A stretch of 32,762 nucleotides of DNA, from the NCBI GenBank assembly GCA_030745695.1, contig JASLOB010000022.1, forward strand, positions 1 to 32,762. The letters are read 5' to 3'. The notes beneath the pieces were generated by a model, which did not search any database, had not been told where the DNA came from, and was given only the letters and a program-made list of their open reading frames with translations. Of this stretch, positions 6,956-15,701 are shown piece by piece. The position numbers and the translations under genes are program-made. Each line of letters opens with the position of its first letter. The stretch's first letter is position 1. This DNA comes from Candidatus Nanoarchaeia archaeon. GTDB lineage: Archaea > Nanobdellota > Nanobdellia > SCGC-AAA011-G17 > JACPNG01.

Positions 6956-9598
6956 TTAAAACCAACTATTTGCTTTTTTAAATCCTTTATTTATTTGATC
7001 ATTAGTCCAACCTTTCTGCAATAATATCTTCTTTATATTCACATCATCCATCTTAGATTTTCTACATCTTCTAATATATTTTTTGACTACTTTAATATTT
7101 TGTCCTTTAGTTGGAACATCTATCTTTATCAACACCCATTTTTGTTCCCATTCTATCTCTTCAAAAGCATATCTTATTTGGCGTTTATTCCATCCTTTTC
7201 GTAATAATGTTTTAGATATATTCTTCTTTTCTATATTTTTACTTAATGAATTTTTGATAAATTTCTTAACATTTTCTAAATCATTTTTAGCTTTAAATGG
7301 ATTTTTTCCTTTAGTTAATTTTCTAAAATCTAATTTTCCTTTGTAAAAATTAAGATATATTACTCCAACAAGTATTACAATAATGGCTAATATTATCCAT
7401 AACCAAGAAAAACTTCTATTTTCACAGTCTATTGGACAACTTATTTTGTCTTCAAAAGGAATAGAACAAACTTCATCTCCACAAGTATGTGTTTCTTCTT
7501 GAGGTTCTTGTATAATTGTTGTTTCTACATCTAAAGGCACAATAATTGTCTTTAAATTTAATATTTTTTCAATAAACTCTCCATCTATCACATAACTAAA
7601 TTCTACATCACTATTCTTAACTAAACTAGAAAACTTTTTCCTTAACAAAGGATCTCTTTCTACAACTTCGAAATCATCAATGAAATTTATATTATCTACA
7701 TCATTTGTTATACTTTTAGGAATCTTCTCATAAACATAAACATCATCTAAATTTTCTTTTGGATTAATTATTTTTTTTATTAAAGTTTTTTTAACTTCAT
7801 TTCCAGAATTTAAAATTGTTTTTATTGTTGTAGCTTCTACATTAACATTAACTTTATTTTGTAACTCATAAACAGATATTTTGTCATTAGTATCAACAAT
7901 ATTATTTAAATCACTTGGTCCTACAACTGAAATATCTTTTAATATTTCAGTTTCTTTAATTGATTTAGGAAGATTATTCTTAAAAGAATTTATTTTATTT
8001 CTAAGTTTTTCAGTTTCATTTTCTACTTTATCCAAAGAAATATTTGATAATGAGTTTAATTCATTCTTATATTGATTTAGTTGGAATAAAGATTGATCTA
8101 TATCATATTCAAAATATCTTAAAAATTTATTGTTTTTTATTTGATTTAAATCATTTTTAATATCGGATATTTCATCTTCTAAATTAGATGAATCAAACTC
8201 AAATAAATTAATATTTATACTTTTAGCAATATCAGGCCCTAATGTAGCCTTTAAAACTTCTGATTTATTTTGTAATGTAAAATTAAAAGGTTTAAGAGAC
8301 AAACTAATTGAAACATTATCAACAGATTTTCTATTTATTTCATATATAACTCCTGGAAAAGTTATTAGATCATGAAATAGATTATATTCAACCCCTCCAA
8401 TATCTACTAATAGATTAGTTAATACTACTTTTCCTTTAGAATTAGAACTTACAGATATGGGAACTATACAAAAATTATCATCAGGAATCCTACAAAGACT
8501 AACTTCTTGTTCAATGGAATTTTTTAAAAGATTTGTAGAAACATTCACTTTAGATAATTTTATTGGTGTGGTAAAAACAACATTATAATTTGCACCTCTG
8601 GCTTTTATAAAATAATCAAAAAATGATTGTTGTTCACAACTAGTTGAATCTATACCACATTGAAATGAGTTAATTGATTCACTAAAATCAATTGCTATTC
8701 TATAAGCCCCTTCAGAATTCTCATTACGTAAACAAACTAAAAACTCTCCCTCTATTGCTTCTGAAAATTTTAAACTACAACTATTAAAAGAAAAAGAAGT
8801 TCCAGGTTCTGGTAAATCACAATTATTTCCTCCACCTAAAATTTGATTTGATAAAGAGTCATAGGATAGTATAGAAGCTGTTATGTTCCCTCCAATACTT
8901 GTATCATCAAAAAGTCTATAATTAGCATTTATCTCAAAATCTCTTGATGAAGGTAGATCTATTAAACTACAATGATAAGTTTGAGTATCATTCAATATTA
9001 CAGTAGCAGGAACAACATCTAAATCTAAAGTATCTGATTTTACAAATTCATTTTTCAAACCAGTCTTTTCTCCTAGATACCTCCAGTCTACATCTCCATC
9101 ACTCCCTACATCAAAAGTTAATGAAGAAGGATAACTTCCATCAATAACTTCACTAAATATATCCATATCAATAGAACTAATTGAAACTCCAAATGGCAAT
9201 CTAAATCCTATTAATCTTTCACCTAATTGATTATAAATCAATATTTTAGAATCACTAGGATTTATTGCTTTAGTCTCATCATCAGTATTAGCATAAGTTC
9301 TCCCTAATTGAAAAAGCACAGTTCCAATATTCTTGTTATACATAAAACTTCCAAATTTTATAGTAAGATTTGTATCTAATTTAATTGGTCCATTAAAATT
9401 AATAGTTAAATTTCCATCTATAATCTCATCAGTTTTGTAAGATTCTCTATTAAGTCCTATATTTAAACTAGGATTTATATGTTGTAAAGTAGTAAAACTA
9501 GTAAAAGTGTTGTCCATAGACATAAAAAAACCAAAAGCTAATAAAAAAACTAAGAGAACAACCTCTAATCTATGATTATTTACATCACCTCTTTTCAT
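6956..9598 (-). CDS. Large surface protein with C-terminal anchor and paired GW helical repeats
   Basis: An 880-residue protein of unknown function. A hydrophobic N-terminal segment (about 12-27) acts as signal or anchor. A long, mostly beta-strand extracellular region follows with several N-x-S/T sites, a coiled-coil stretch of I/L/N-rich heptads around 470-550, and a short Cys cluster (CGDEVCSIPFED then CPIDC) of the kind found before membrane anchors in DPANN surface proteins. One membrane helix (WLWIILAIIVILVGVIYL) comes next. The cytosolic tail of about 130 residues contains two related helical units, each ending LLxKGWxxxQIxxxF. The gene has its own leaderless-type promoter. It is probably displayed on the cell surface; no enzyme motif was seen. 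Confidence 0.82.
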   Translation of the reverse strand: MKRGDVNNHRLEVVLLVFLLAFGFFMSMDNTFTSFTTLQHINPSLNIGLNRESYKTDEIIDGNLTINFNGPIKLDTNLTIKFGSFMYNKNIGTVLFQLGRTYANTDDETKAINPSDSKILIYNQLGERLIGFRLPFGVSISSIDMDIFSEVIDGSYPSSLTFDVGSDGDVDWRYLGEKTGLKNEFVKSDTLDLDVVPATVILNDTQTYHCSLIDLPSSRDFEINANYRLFDDTSIGGNITASILSYDSLSNQILGGGNNCDLPEPGTSFSFNSCSLKFSEAIEGEFLVCLRNENSEGAYRIAIDFSESINSFQCGIDSTSCEQQSFFDYFIKARGANYNVVFTTPIKLSKVNVSTNLLKNSIEQEVSLCRIPDDNFCIVPISVSSNSKGKVVLTNLLVDIGGVEYNLFHDLITFPGVIYEINRKSVDNVSISLSLKPFNFTLQNKSEVLKATLGPDIAKSININLFEFDSSNLEDEISDIKNDLNQIKNNKFLRYFEYDIDQSLFQLNQYKNELNSLSNISLDKVENETEKLRNKINSFKNNLPKSIKETEILKDISVVGPSDLNNIVDTNDKISVYELQNKVNVNVEATTIKTILNSGNEVKKTLIKKIINPKENLDDVYVYEKIPKSITNDVDNINFIDDFEVVERDPLLRKKFSSLVKNSDVEFSYVIDGEFIEKILNLKTIIVPLDVETTIIQEPQEETHTCGDEVCSIPFEDKISCPIDCENRSFSWLWIILAIIVILVGVIYLNFYKGKLDFRKLTKGKNPFKAKNDLENVKKFIKNSLSKNIEKKNISKTLLRKGWNKRQIRYAFEEIEWEQKWVLIKIDVPTKGQNIKVVKKYIRRCRKSKMDDVNIKKILLQKGWTNDQINKGFKKANSWF

Positions 9599-9617
9599 AA
9601 AAATTTAGAGTAAAATG

Positions 9618-9627
9618 TATATTTAAG
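9618..9627 (-). promoter_or_regulatory. TATA box of the 880-residue surface protein
   Basis: On the minus strand CTTAAATATA is centred about 24 bases before the ATG at 9598, as for a leaderless transcript. Confidence 0.5.
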
Positions 9628-9635
9628 TTTTATGT

Positions 9636-10409
9636 CTACTTTACATTAATCTCTAAAATAGCATAATTATCTATTTTAGTTCCTTTAAAGAAAATTTTTA
9701 CATTAGTTATTTCAATATTATCAAAAGTCTTAGTTTTCCCTTCTAACAACCTTTGTTTAAGATCTTCATCTATATCTAATAAAATAACATTCTCTTTCTC
9801 TTTAAGAATAGATCTTATTATTATCTGTTTTCCACCAATATTTAATACATCCTCAGTCTTAACTAAATAACTATTTGTTTCTAAACCAAATTCTTCTACT
9901 TTTATACTAATACTTACATCATCACCCACTCCAATAATAGTATCAATAAAAAGGCTTACGTCTCCTACAATATCTTGTGTTTTTGTTCCATAAATTGTTG
10001 TTAATTTTCCTCCAACATCAAATACTGCATTTAGATTTTCTCCCACATCTAAACTTATTAATTTTATTTCTACATTATTAAATTTAATAGTATCACCTAT
10101 AGATAATTGATAATTTCCTTCTTCTAATTTTTCTGTTTCTAACACAGGTTCTTGAATCTCTTCTTCAACTTCTGGTTCTTCAACAATTATCTCTTCAACC
10201 TCTAACTCTTCTAAAACCAGAGTCTCTTGAACTTTTATTTCATCTTTATCACAAATAGAATTATTACTTTTATCTAAACAACATTCTCCCTCTTTATATT
10301 CAAAATAAGGATCTTTACAAAAACTTGATTCTTTGATTACTGTCTCTTTAACACAAGCGCTAATAAATAATAAACTTAAAAGAAATAAAACAATTGTTAA
10401 TCTTTTCAT
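9636..10409 (-). CDS. Lipoprotein with Cys motif and beta-rich domain
   Basis: A 257-residue protein with a clear lipobox: a basic N-terminus, hydrophobic core and LFISAC with the acylated cysteine at C19. Next comes a small Cys motif (FCKDPYFEYKEGECC then NSICDKDE) common in DPANN surface lipoproteins, then a glutamate-rich linker (about 65-95). A beta-strand-rich C-terminal domain contains two similar stretches, GDTIKFNNVEIKLISLD and the later FDNIEITNVKIFFKGT. Function unknown; it is probably an extracellular binding or structural module. It is divergent from secF, with separate TATA boxes for the two genes in an 88-base gap. Confidence 0.8.
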   Translation of the reverse strand: MKRLTIVLFLLSLLFISACVKETVIKESSFCKDPYFEYKEGECCLDKSNNSICDKDEIKVQETLVLEELEVEEIIVEEPEVEEEIQEPVLETEKLEEGNYQLSIGDTIKFNNVEIKLISLDVGENLNAVFDVGGKLTTIYGTKTQDIVGDVSLFIDTIIGVGDDVSISIKVEEFGLETNSYLVKTEDVLNIGGKQIIIRSILKEKENVILLDIDEDLKQRLLEGKTKTFDNIEITNVKIFFKGTKIDNYAILEINVK

Positions 10410-10430
10410 AATCTTTTAAAAATAATGTAT

Positions 10431-10439
10431 TATATAAAT
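10431..10439 (-). promoter_or_regulatory. TATA box of the lipoprotein gene
   Basis: On the minus strand ATTTATATA is centred 26 bases before the ATG at 10409, preceded by GGAAAT as a possible BRE. The spacing implies a leaderless mRNA. Confidence 0.55.
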
Positions 10440-10467
10440 ATTTCCTATCATTCATAAATAAAAAAGG

Positions 10468-10476
10468 TTATAAATA
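10468..10476 (+). promoter_or_regulatory. TATA box of the secF-secD operon
   Basis: TTATAAATA is centred 26 bases before the secF ATG, with AAAAAGG just upstream as a possible BRE. The spacing implies a leaderless mRNA. Confidence 0.6.
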
Positions 10477-10497
10477 GTTGAGATGCTAATTTAGATA

Positions 10498-11373
10498 ATG
10501 AGTCTAAAAGAGTTTTATTTTAAAAATTTAAAGAAATTAATTTTTGTCCCTATCATCCTAATTATTTTAAGTTTGTTTATAATATCTACTTTATATTTTA
10601 AGACAGGAGATTTTGTCTATAAAGATGTTACATTACAAGGAGGAATTAGTGCTACTCTCCAAACAACTAAAGAATTTCCGAATTTAGAAAAACAAATAGA
10701 ATCACAAACAAATAAAGATGTTATAGTTAGACAGTCTACTCAATTTGGAACAGACAAACAAGTAGGATTGATTATAGAAAGTTCAGATTTAACTAATGAT
10801 GAATTAAAACCAATTCTAGAAAAGATAACTGGAATAAAAATAACAAATGAAAATTATTCTATAGAAGAAACAGGTTCAACATTAGGACAAGCATTCTATA
10901 AACAAATGATCTCAGCTATTCTTATTGCTTTTATTTTGATGAGTATTGTAGTATTTATTATATATAGGGCATTAATTCCATCTATAGCCATTATATTAGC
11001 TGCATTTGCTGATATGGTAGTAACAATTGCGATAATAGATATAATAGGATTAAGAATCTCAACAGCAGGGATTGCTGCAATATTATTATTGATGGGTTAT
11101 TCTATAGACACAGATGTTCTTCTAACTACAAGAATGATAAAAAGAAGAGAAGAAAGTGTAGAAAATAGAATCTTAAAATCAATTAAAACAGGATTAACAA
11201 TGACTTTTACAACAATAGCTGCTTTGACAACAGGTTATTTTATTACAAATTCTTTTGTTATAAAAGAAATGTTTCTAATATTAATAATTGGATTAATAGT
11301 AGATATAATCATGACTTATTTACTTAACACAAATTTATTATTAAAACATGTAAGGAAAAAAGAATATGGCTAA
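10498..11373 (+). CDS. secF: Protein-export membrane protein SecF
   Basis: A 291-residue protein with six membrane helices: one near 14-32, a periplasmic-side loop with a P1-like beta-alpha fold (SATLQTTKEFPNLEK, DVIVRQSTQFG), then five helices from about 136 on. The fourth helix carries LLLMGYSIDTDVLLTTRM, the conserved acidic segment of SecF. SecDF uses the ion gradient to help complete Sec-dependent export, which suits the many surface proteins here. The start is placed by the TATA box 26 bases upstream. The secD ATG lies inside the last codons (8-base overlap), so the two are co-translated. The order is secF then secD. Confidence 0.95.
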   Translation: MSLKEFYFKNLKKLIFVPIILIILSLFIISTLYFKTGDFVYKDVTLQGGISATLQTTKEFPNLEKQIESQTNKDVIVRQSTQFGTDKQVGLIIESSDLTNDELKPILEKITGIKITNENYSIEETGSTLGQAFYKQMISAILIAFILMSIVVFIIYRALIPSIAIILAAFADMVVTIAIIDIIGLRISTAGIAAILLLMGYSIDTDVLLTTRMIKRREESVENRILKSIKTGLTMTFTTIAALTTGYFITNSFVIKEMFLILIIGLIVDIIMTYLLNTNLLLKHVRKKEYG

Positions 11374-13093
11374 AAAGATTTTCAATTTAAGAATTTGGAT
11401 ATTAGTAATGGCTTTGATCATTTCATTAATTGCTATAAATCCAAATCCTGGAGCTTCTGGAGTTGTGATAAGTGATGTAGAATTAGGGAGTTTAGAATCT
11501 TATCAAGGTCTTAGTAAAGGAGAAAAGATAGAATCTATCAATGACATTCCTATAAACACATTAGCAGAATATCAAAATATCATTTCAGAATATCAAACTC
11601 AAATAAAAGAAGTAAAACTTGAAACAAATGTTTCTATATATAGATATAATATAACAGAAGATATTGGTTTTATTCATGATGATCTTACTATTCTATCTGT
11701 ACAAAAACCAGAACTGAATAGAGGAGAGAAAATATTAAGTATAAATAACAAGAAAATTAAATCAAGTAATGATTTTGATGAAGTAATAGAAAATTTATTT
11801 CCTGGGAAAAATATTGATATAAAAACTTCCAAATCATTATATTCTTACTCTACAAATACCCAACCAAAAATATCTGTTTCTAAAGCTCAATCTACTAATA
11901 TAAAAAAAGGATTAGAATTAGAAGGAGGAACAAGAGCATTGATCAAGCCAATATCAGATAAACAGATATCTGATTTGGACATCCAAAATTTAATTGATGT
12001 TATGGAAAATAGATTAAATGTTTTTGGATTATCAGATATAAAAATAAGATCTGCTGATGTAGGAGATGAAAAATTAGTTTTAATTGAAATCTCAGGAGCG
12101 AATAGTGAAGAAGTAAAAAAGATAATCTCTAAACAAGGAAAATTCGAAGCAAAAATTGGAGAAGAAGTAGTTTTTGTTGGAGGCAATAAAGATATCCCAT
12201 TTGTTTGTAAAGATGATGGAACTTGTGCTACAGTAAGTTATTGTAATCAATTTAATGAACAACATCAATGTGCTTTTCAATTTGCCATAACATTAAGTCA
12301 GGAAGCAGCTAAAAGACATGCAGAAGTAACTAAAAATTTAAACATTATAACTGATGATTCTGGAGGACATCTAGATCAAGAATTAGATTTGTATCTAGAT
12401 GATATATTAGTTACTAGCTTACAAATCTCTCCAGATTTAAAAGGTGTTGAGACTAATCAAATTTCTATTAGTGGTCCAGGTTATGGATCAACTCAAAATC
12501 TAGCTATAGATGACACTTCAAAAAGAATGAATGAATTACAAACAGTTTTGATAACTGGATCATTACCATTTAAAATAGAAATTGCTAAACTAGATAATAT
12601 CTCCCCAATACTTGGAGATAATTTCATAAAAAATGCATTTTTAGTTGGATTCGTTGCATTATTAGCTGTCATTGTTGTTGTTTATATTAAATATAGAAGA
12701 ATTAAAATTTTGATTCCCATGTTAATAACTAGTTTAAGTGAATTGTTGATAATATTAGGAGTGGCTTCTTTAATTGAATGGAATCTTGATTTAGTTGCGA
12801 TTGCTGGAATAATAGCTGCAATTGGTACAGGTGTAGATCATCAAATAATAATAGCAGATGAAATTATTTCTGGAGAATCTCAAAATCTTAATTGGCCTGA
12901 AAGAATAAAAAGAGCTTTCTTTATTATAATGGGTGCATATGCAACTACAATAGCCACAATGATTCCATTGTGGTGGGCTGGTGCAGGATTAGTACGAGGA
13001 TTTGCTGTTATAACAATAATAGGAACTTCAATTGGAGTATTTATAACAAGACCAGCTTTTGCTTCTATAGCTGAAAAACTATTTAATAAATAA
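11366..13093 (+). CDS. secD: Protein-export membrane protein SecD with PDZ-like inserts
   Basis: A 575-residue protein. The first helix is at about 9-24. Two PDZ-like stretches follow (about 48-88, GLSKGEKIESIND, and 117-153, LNRGEKILSINN). The SecD signature GLELEGGTRALIKP starts at 182, a P1 domain follows, and five C-terminal helices run from about 420. The conserved acidic site in the helix-4 region is IGTGVDHQIIIADE. The protein partners SecF in late export. The PDZ-like part between helix 1 and the P1 domain is not a feature of classical bacterial SecD. The end is followed by ACCTTTTTATAG, a possible T-rich terminator at 13105-13116. Confidence 0.94.
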   Translation: MAKKIFNLRIWILVMALIISLIAINPNPGASGVVISDVELGSLESYQGLSKGEKIESINDIPINTLAEYQNIISEYQTQIKEVKLETNVSIYRYNITEDIGFIHDDLTILSVQKPELNRGEKILSINNKKIKSSNDFDEVIENLFPGKNIDIKTSKSLYSYSTNTQPKISVSKAQSTNIKKGLELEGGTRALIKPISDKQISDLDIQNLIDVMENRLNVFGLSDIKIRSADVGDEKLVLIEISGANSEEVKKIISKQGKFEAKIGEEVVFVGGNKDIPFVCKDDGTCATVSYCNQFNEQHQCAFQFAITLSQEAAKRHAEVTKNLNIITDDSGGHLDQELDLYLDDILVTSLQISPDLKGVETNQISISGPGYGSTQNLAIDDTSKRMNELQTVLITGSLPFKIEIAKLDNISPILGDNFIKNAFLVGFVALLAVIVVVYIKYRRIKILIPMLITSLSELLIILGVASLIEWNLDLVAIAGIIAAIGTGVDHQIIIADEIISGESQNLNWPERIKRAFFIIMGAYATTIATMIPLWWAGAGLVRGFAVITIIGTSIGVFITRPAFASIAEKLFNK

Positions 13094-13147
13094 TTTTAAC
13101 ATAACCTTTTTATAGTAGAGTAATATATATTTTAAATAGGTGATTTA

Positions 13148-13300
13148 ATGGCTCTTGAAGAACAAATAGTTTTAATTTTATACATTCTTTTAGGTGCAGT
13201 AGCTGGAATGATATATGCATTAAGAAGAATATTTATCCTAGAAAGAAGAATTTTAGAAATGGATCAAAAACTAGTTACAGCTTTAAAGAAAAAGCGTTAA
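13148..13300 (+). CDS. Small single-helix membrane protein, 50 residues
   Basis: A short gene of 50 codons. MALEEQIVLILYILLGAVAG starts a single membrane helix (about 7-25), followed by a basic amphipathic tail (ALRRIFILERRILEMDQ, ending LKKKR). It has a good ribosome site, AGGTGAT, four bases before the ATG. Its codons match the neighbours and its stop overlaps that of galE by TTAA, as at other convergent pairs here. It may be read from its own promoter or as the last gene after secF-secD. Small membrane proteins can serve as accessory subunits, but no function can be assigned. Confidence 0.72.
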   Translation: MALEEQIVLILYILLGAVAGMIYALRRIFILERRILEMDQKLVTALKKKR

Positions 13301-14265
13301 TTTATTTTTTGATGCCAATTCCAAGCATGTTCTATCATTTCATTAATATTAAATTGTTCTTTCCAACCAACTTCTTCTTTAAATCTTTTAGGATCAGCAA
13401 CTAACATTGGAGGATCCCCCTCTCTTTTTTTATCAATAACAACATTAATTTCTTTTTTTGTAATTTGTCTACATAAATCTATTACTTCTTTAACACTATA
13501 ACCTTGTCCTGTCCCTATATTATAAGATTTAGTTTGCATATTTTTTCCTAAATAATTTAAAGCATCTAAATGAGCTTTTGCTATATCAACAACATGAACA
13601 AAATCTCTTATACATGTTCCATCTTTTGTATCATAATCCTCTCCAAATATTTTTATATTATCTCTCTTGTTTAAAGCAACATCTAATACAATTGGGATTA
13701 AATGTGTTTCATCTTTATGTTTTTCCCCTATACTATTATCTAAAGAAGCTCCTGCAACATTAAAGTATCTTAATGATATAGACTTTAAATTATAAGCAGT
13801 ATCATAATATCTTAACACTCTTTCAAAAACCATTTTTGATTCTCCATAAGAGTTAATAGGATTTAATGTATGTTTTTCAATTATTGGAATCTCTTTAGGA
13901 ATACCATATACTGCACATGAAGATGAAAAAATAATTTTATTTACATTATTTTTAATCATAACATCTAATAGATTAAATCCATTAACTAAATTATTTTCAA
14001 AATATTTACTTGGATTCTCAAAAGATTCCCCTACAAGCGCATAGTTAGCAAAATGCATAACAATCTCTATTTTATGTTCTTCAAATAATTCATTAAGTTT
14101 TTTAGTATCTGATAAATCTCCTTGTATAAAAATAGCTTTTTCATCTACAAACTCTTTATTACCTAATTCAAGATTATCATATACTATAACTTCATGTTCT
14201 TTAACTAATTCTTTAACTGCATGACTTCCAATATACCCTGCTCCACCAGTAACGAGAATTTTCAT
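13297..14265 (-). CDS. galE: UDP-glucose 4-epimerase (GalE-like)
   Basis: A 322-residue extended short-chain dehydrogenase. The NAD-binding turn GGAGYIG is at 7-13, the catalytic serine is S116 in the SSSCAVYG segment, and the Y140-x3-K144 pair is in SYGESK. C-terminal substrate motifs include LRYFNVAGA and GTCIRDFVHVVD. Family members interconvert UDP-glucose/UDP-galactose or the N-acetyl forms; the substrate is not certain. The RYFNVAGA motif and length favour a true GalE over a dehydratase. The ATG is one base after the stop codon of the UDP-sugar dehydrogenase gene, so the two form one operon supplying UDP-sugars for glycan synthesis. Confidence 0.9.
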   Translation of the reverse strand: MKILVTGGAGYIGSHAVKELVKEHEVIVYDNLELGNKEFVDEKAIFIQGDLSDTKKLNELFEEHKIEIVMHFANYALVGESFENPSKYFENNLVNGFNLLDVMIKNNVNKIIFSSSCAVYGIPKEIPIIEKHTLNPINSYGESKMVFERVLRYYDTAYNLKSISLRYFNVAGASLDNSIGEKHKDETHLIPIVLDVALNKRDNIKIFGEDYDTKDGTCIRDFVHVVDIAKAHLDALNYLGKNMQTKSYNIGTGQGYSVKEVIDLCRQITKKEINVVIDKKREGDPPMLVADPKRFKEEVGWKEQFNINEMIEHAWNWHQKIN

Positions 14266-14266
14266 T

Positions 14267-15124
14267 TTAATATGGATTTTCAGATGTTGCTCCTTTAATA
14301 TCTAACCAATCTCTATTTTTTCTAAATAATAGATTAGTATTCCATATTGCTTCAAGAAGTTCAACAGAAATATTTAATTCTTTCGCAAGAAAAGTTGAAG
14401 CAAGAAGATCTTTTGGAAAGCATTTACCCCCAACACCATAATCTCCATCAGGTCCTGGAACTTCAGTATTAGTCCCAATTCTTTCATCAAGTAAAATTTC
14501 TTTTCTTAAAGTAGAATAATCTATACCTTGTTCTTCACATATCTTACAAATCACATTAGCAACCATTATTTGTCCAGTTAAAGTAACATTTGCTGCATAT
14601 TTTATCATTTCAGCTGTTTTTCTATTAACAATAGAATAGTGTGCATTAGGAAATACAGGTTTGTATATCTCCATTAATAAATCCTCACTCCATTTATCTT
14701 CTACTCCTAAAACTACTCTATTTGTATTCTCCATATCATCTATTGCAGTTTTTTCTCTTAAAAATTCAGGGTTAACTGCAAATTTAAATGGGTATTCCTT
14801 ATCAAGTTTATCTGTAGAACCAGATACAGCAGTAGATTTTATAACAACAAGAAGACCAGAAGGATCTCTTTCTATCTCTTCTACTTTATCTTGTAAAGAT
14901 TGAAGAGAATTATGGATAGGAGAATAGTCTATCTCTCCACTTTCTTTCATAGGTGTAGGCACACAAATAAAAGTAGCTCTTGCCTCTTTAGCAATCACTT
15001 CTAAATGTCTAGAGGTATTATAAGGTGATTTAAATTTGTCATAAGGAAATACATTATGGGCTTTGTCTAATACATGTTTAGTTGCTCCACCTACAAATCC
15101 AACTCCTATTATTCCAACTTTCAT
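14267..15124 (-). CDS. UDP-glucose/GDP-mannose dehydrogenase family, short form
   Basis: A 285-residue NAD-dependent sugar-nucleotide dehydrogenase. The Rossmann turn GVGFVGG is at 7-13. Further signatures are FICVPTP, a KSTAVSGST segment, AVNPEFLRE, and the active-site GGKCFPKD with catalytic C235. Usual members run to about 420-440 residues with a C-terminal UDP-binding domain; this one ends soon after the central helices. The open frame is intact and the stop is followed at once by galE, so it looks like a natural short form rather than a broken gene. It probably oxidises a UDP-hexose to a uronic acid. It has its own TATA box. Confidence 0.86.
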   Translation of the reverse strand: MKVGIIGVGFVGGATKHVLDKAHNVFPYDKFKSPYNTSRHLEVIAKEARATFICVPTPMKESGEIDYSPIHNSLQSLQDKVEEIERDPSGLLVVIKSTAVSGSTDKLDKEYPFKFAVNPEFLREKTAIDDMENTNRVVLGVEDKWSEDLLMEIYKPVFPNAHYSIVNRKTAEMIKYAANVTLTGQIMVANVICKICEEQGIDYSTLRKEILLDERIGTNTEVPGPDGDYGVGGKCFPKDLLASTFLAKELNISVELLEAIWNTNLLFRKNRDWLDIKGATSENPY

Positions 15125-15148
15125 TGAAGTAGAAATTATAAATTACAA

Positions 15149-15157
15149 TTTTTAAAC
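15149..15157 (-). promoter_or_regulatory. TATA box of the dehydrogenase-galE pair
   Basis: On the minus strand GTTTAAAAA is centred about 29 bases before the ATG at 15124, in the 54-base gap after apt. It separates this pair from the upstream genes. Confidence 0.5.
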
Positions 15158-15178
15158 TTATGTGAGATAAAAGAAATA

Positions 15179-15700
15179 TTATTCTCCTTCAAAATCTACT
15201 AGTTTATAGATAGAATGACCATTTAATTTGTCTCTTCCGTTTAAATCTGGAAGCTCAACAACGCATCCAAATTCAACTAATTTAGCCCCTCTTTTCTCTA
15301 TTAATTCTGTTGATGCTTTAGCTGTTCCTCCAGTTGCTAATAAATCATCTATTAAAATAACTCTATCTCCTTCCTTTAAAGCGTCTAGATGTATCTCTAA
15401 TTTATCTATTCCATACTCTAACTCATATTCAATAGAATCCACATTTGAAGGAAGTTTTCCAGGTTTTCTAATTGGAATAAAACCTTTATTTAATTTATGA
15501 GCTATTGCTCCACCTAAAATAAAACCTCTGCTTTCAATTCCAACAACATAATCAAAATTCTCATTTTTATACCTCTTAACAAATTGATCTATAACATAAT
15601 TAAAGCCAATAGGATTTTTTAGTAAAGTTGTAACGTCTCTAAACATAATTCCTTCTTTTGGAAAATTAGGAATGGTCCTTATCATAGATTTTATATCCAT
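15179..15700 (-). CDS. apt: Adenine phosphoribosyltransferase
   Basis: A 173-residue enzyme that makes AMP from adenine and PRPP (purine salvage, cytosol). It starts MDIKSMIRTIPNFPKEG, has FRDVTTLL and VGIESRGFILG (substrate loop), and carries the PRPP-binding motif VILIDDLLATGGT. The open frame extends ten codons upstream, but those overlap the AI-2E permease gene. The ATG at 15698-15700 gives the normal APT N-terminus and a one-base gap to that gene's stop, so I chose it. Coupled to the permease. A scavenging role suits an organism with limited biosynthesis, which is inference. Confidence 0.93.
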   Translation of the reverse strand: MDIKSMIRTIPNFPKEGIMFRDVTTLLKNPIGFNYVIDQFVKRYKNENFDYVVGIESRGFILGGAIAHKLNKGFIPIRKPGKLPSNVDSIEYELEYGIDKLEIHLDALKEGDRVILIDDLLATGGTAKASTELIEKRGAKLVEFGCVVELPDLNGRDKLNGHSIYKLVDFEGE

Positions 15701-15701
15701 T

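Noticed and set aside
14267-15124. Short UDP-sugar dehydrogenase as a pseudogene
   Set aside because: The frame is intact, catalytic residues are present, and galE follows one base after the stop; nothing downstream resembles a lost C-terminal domain.
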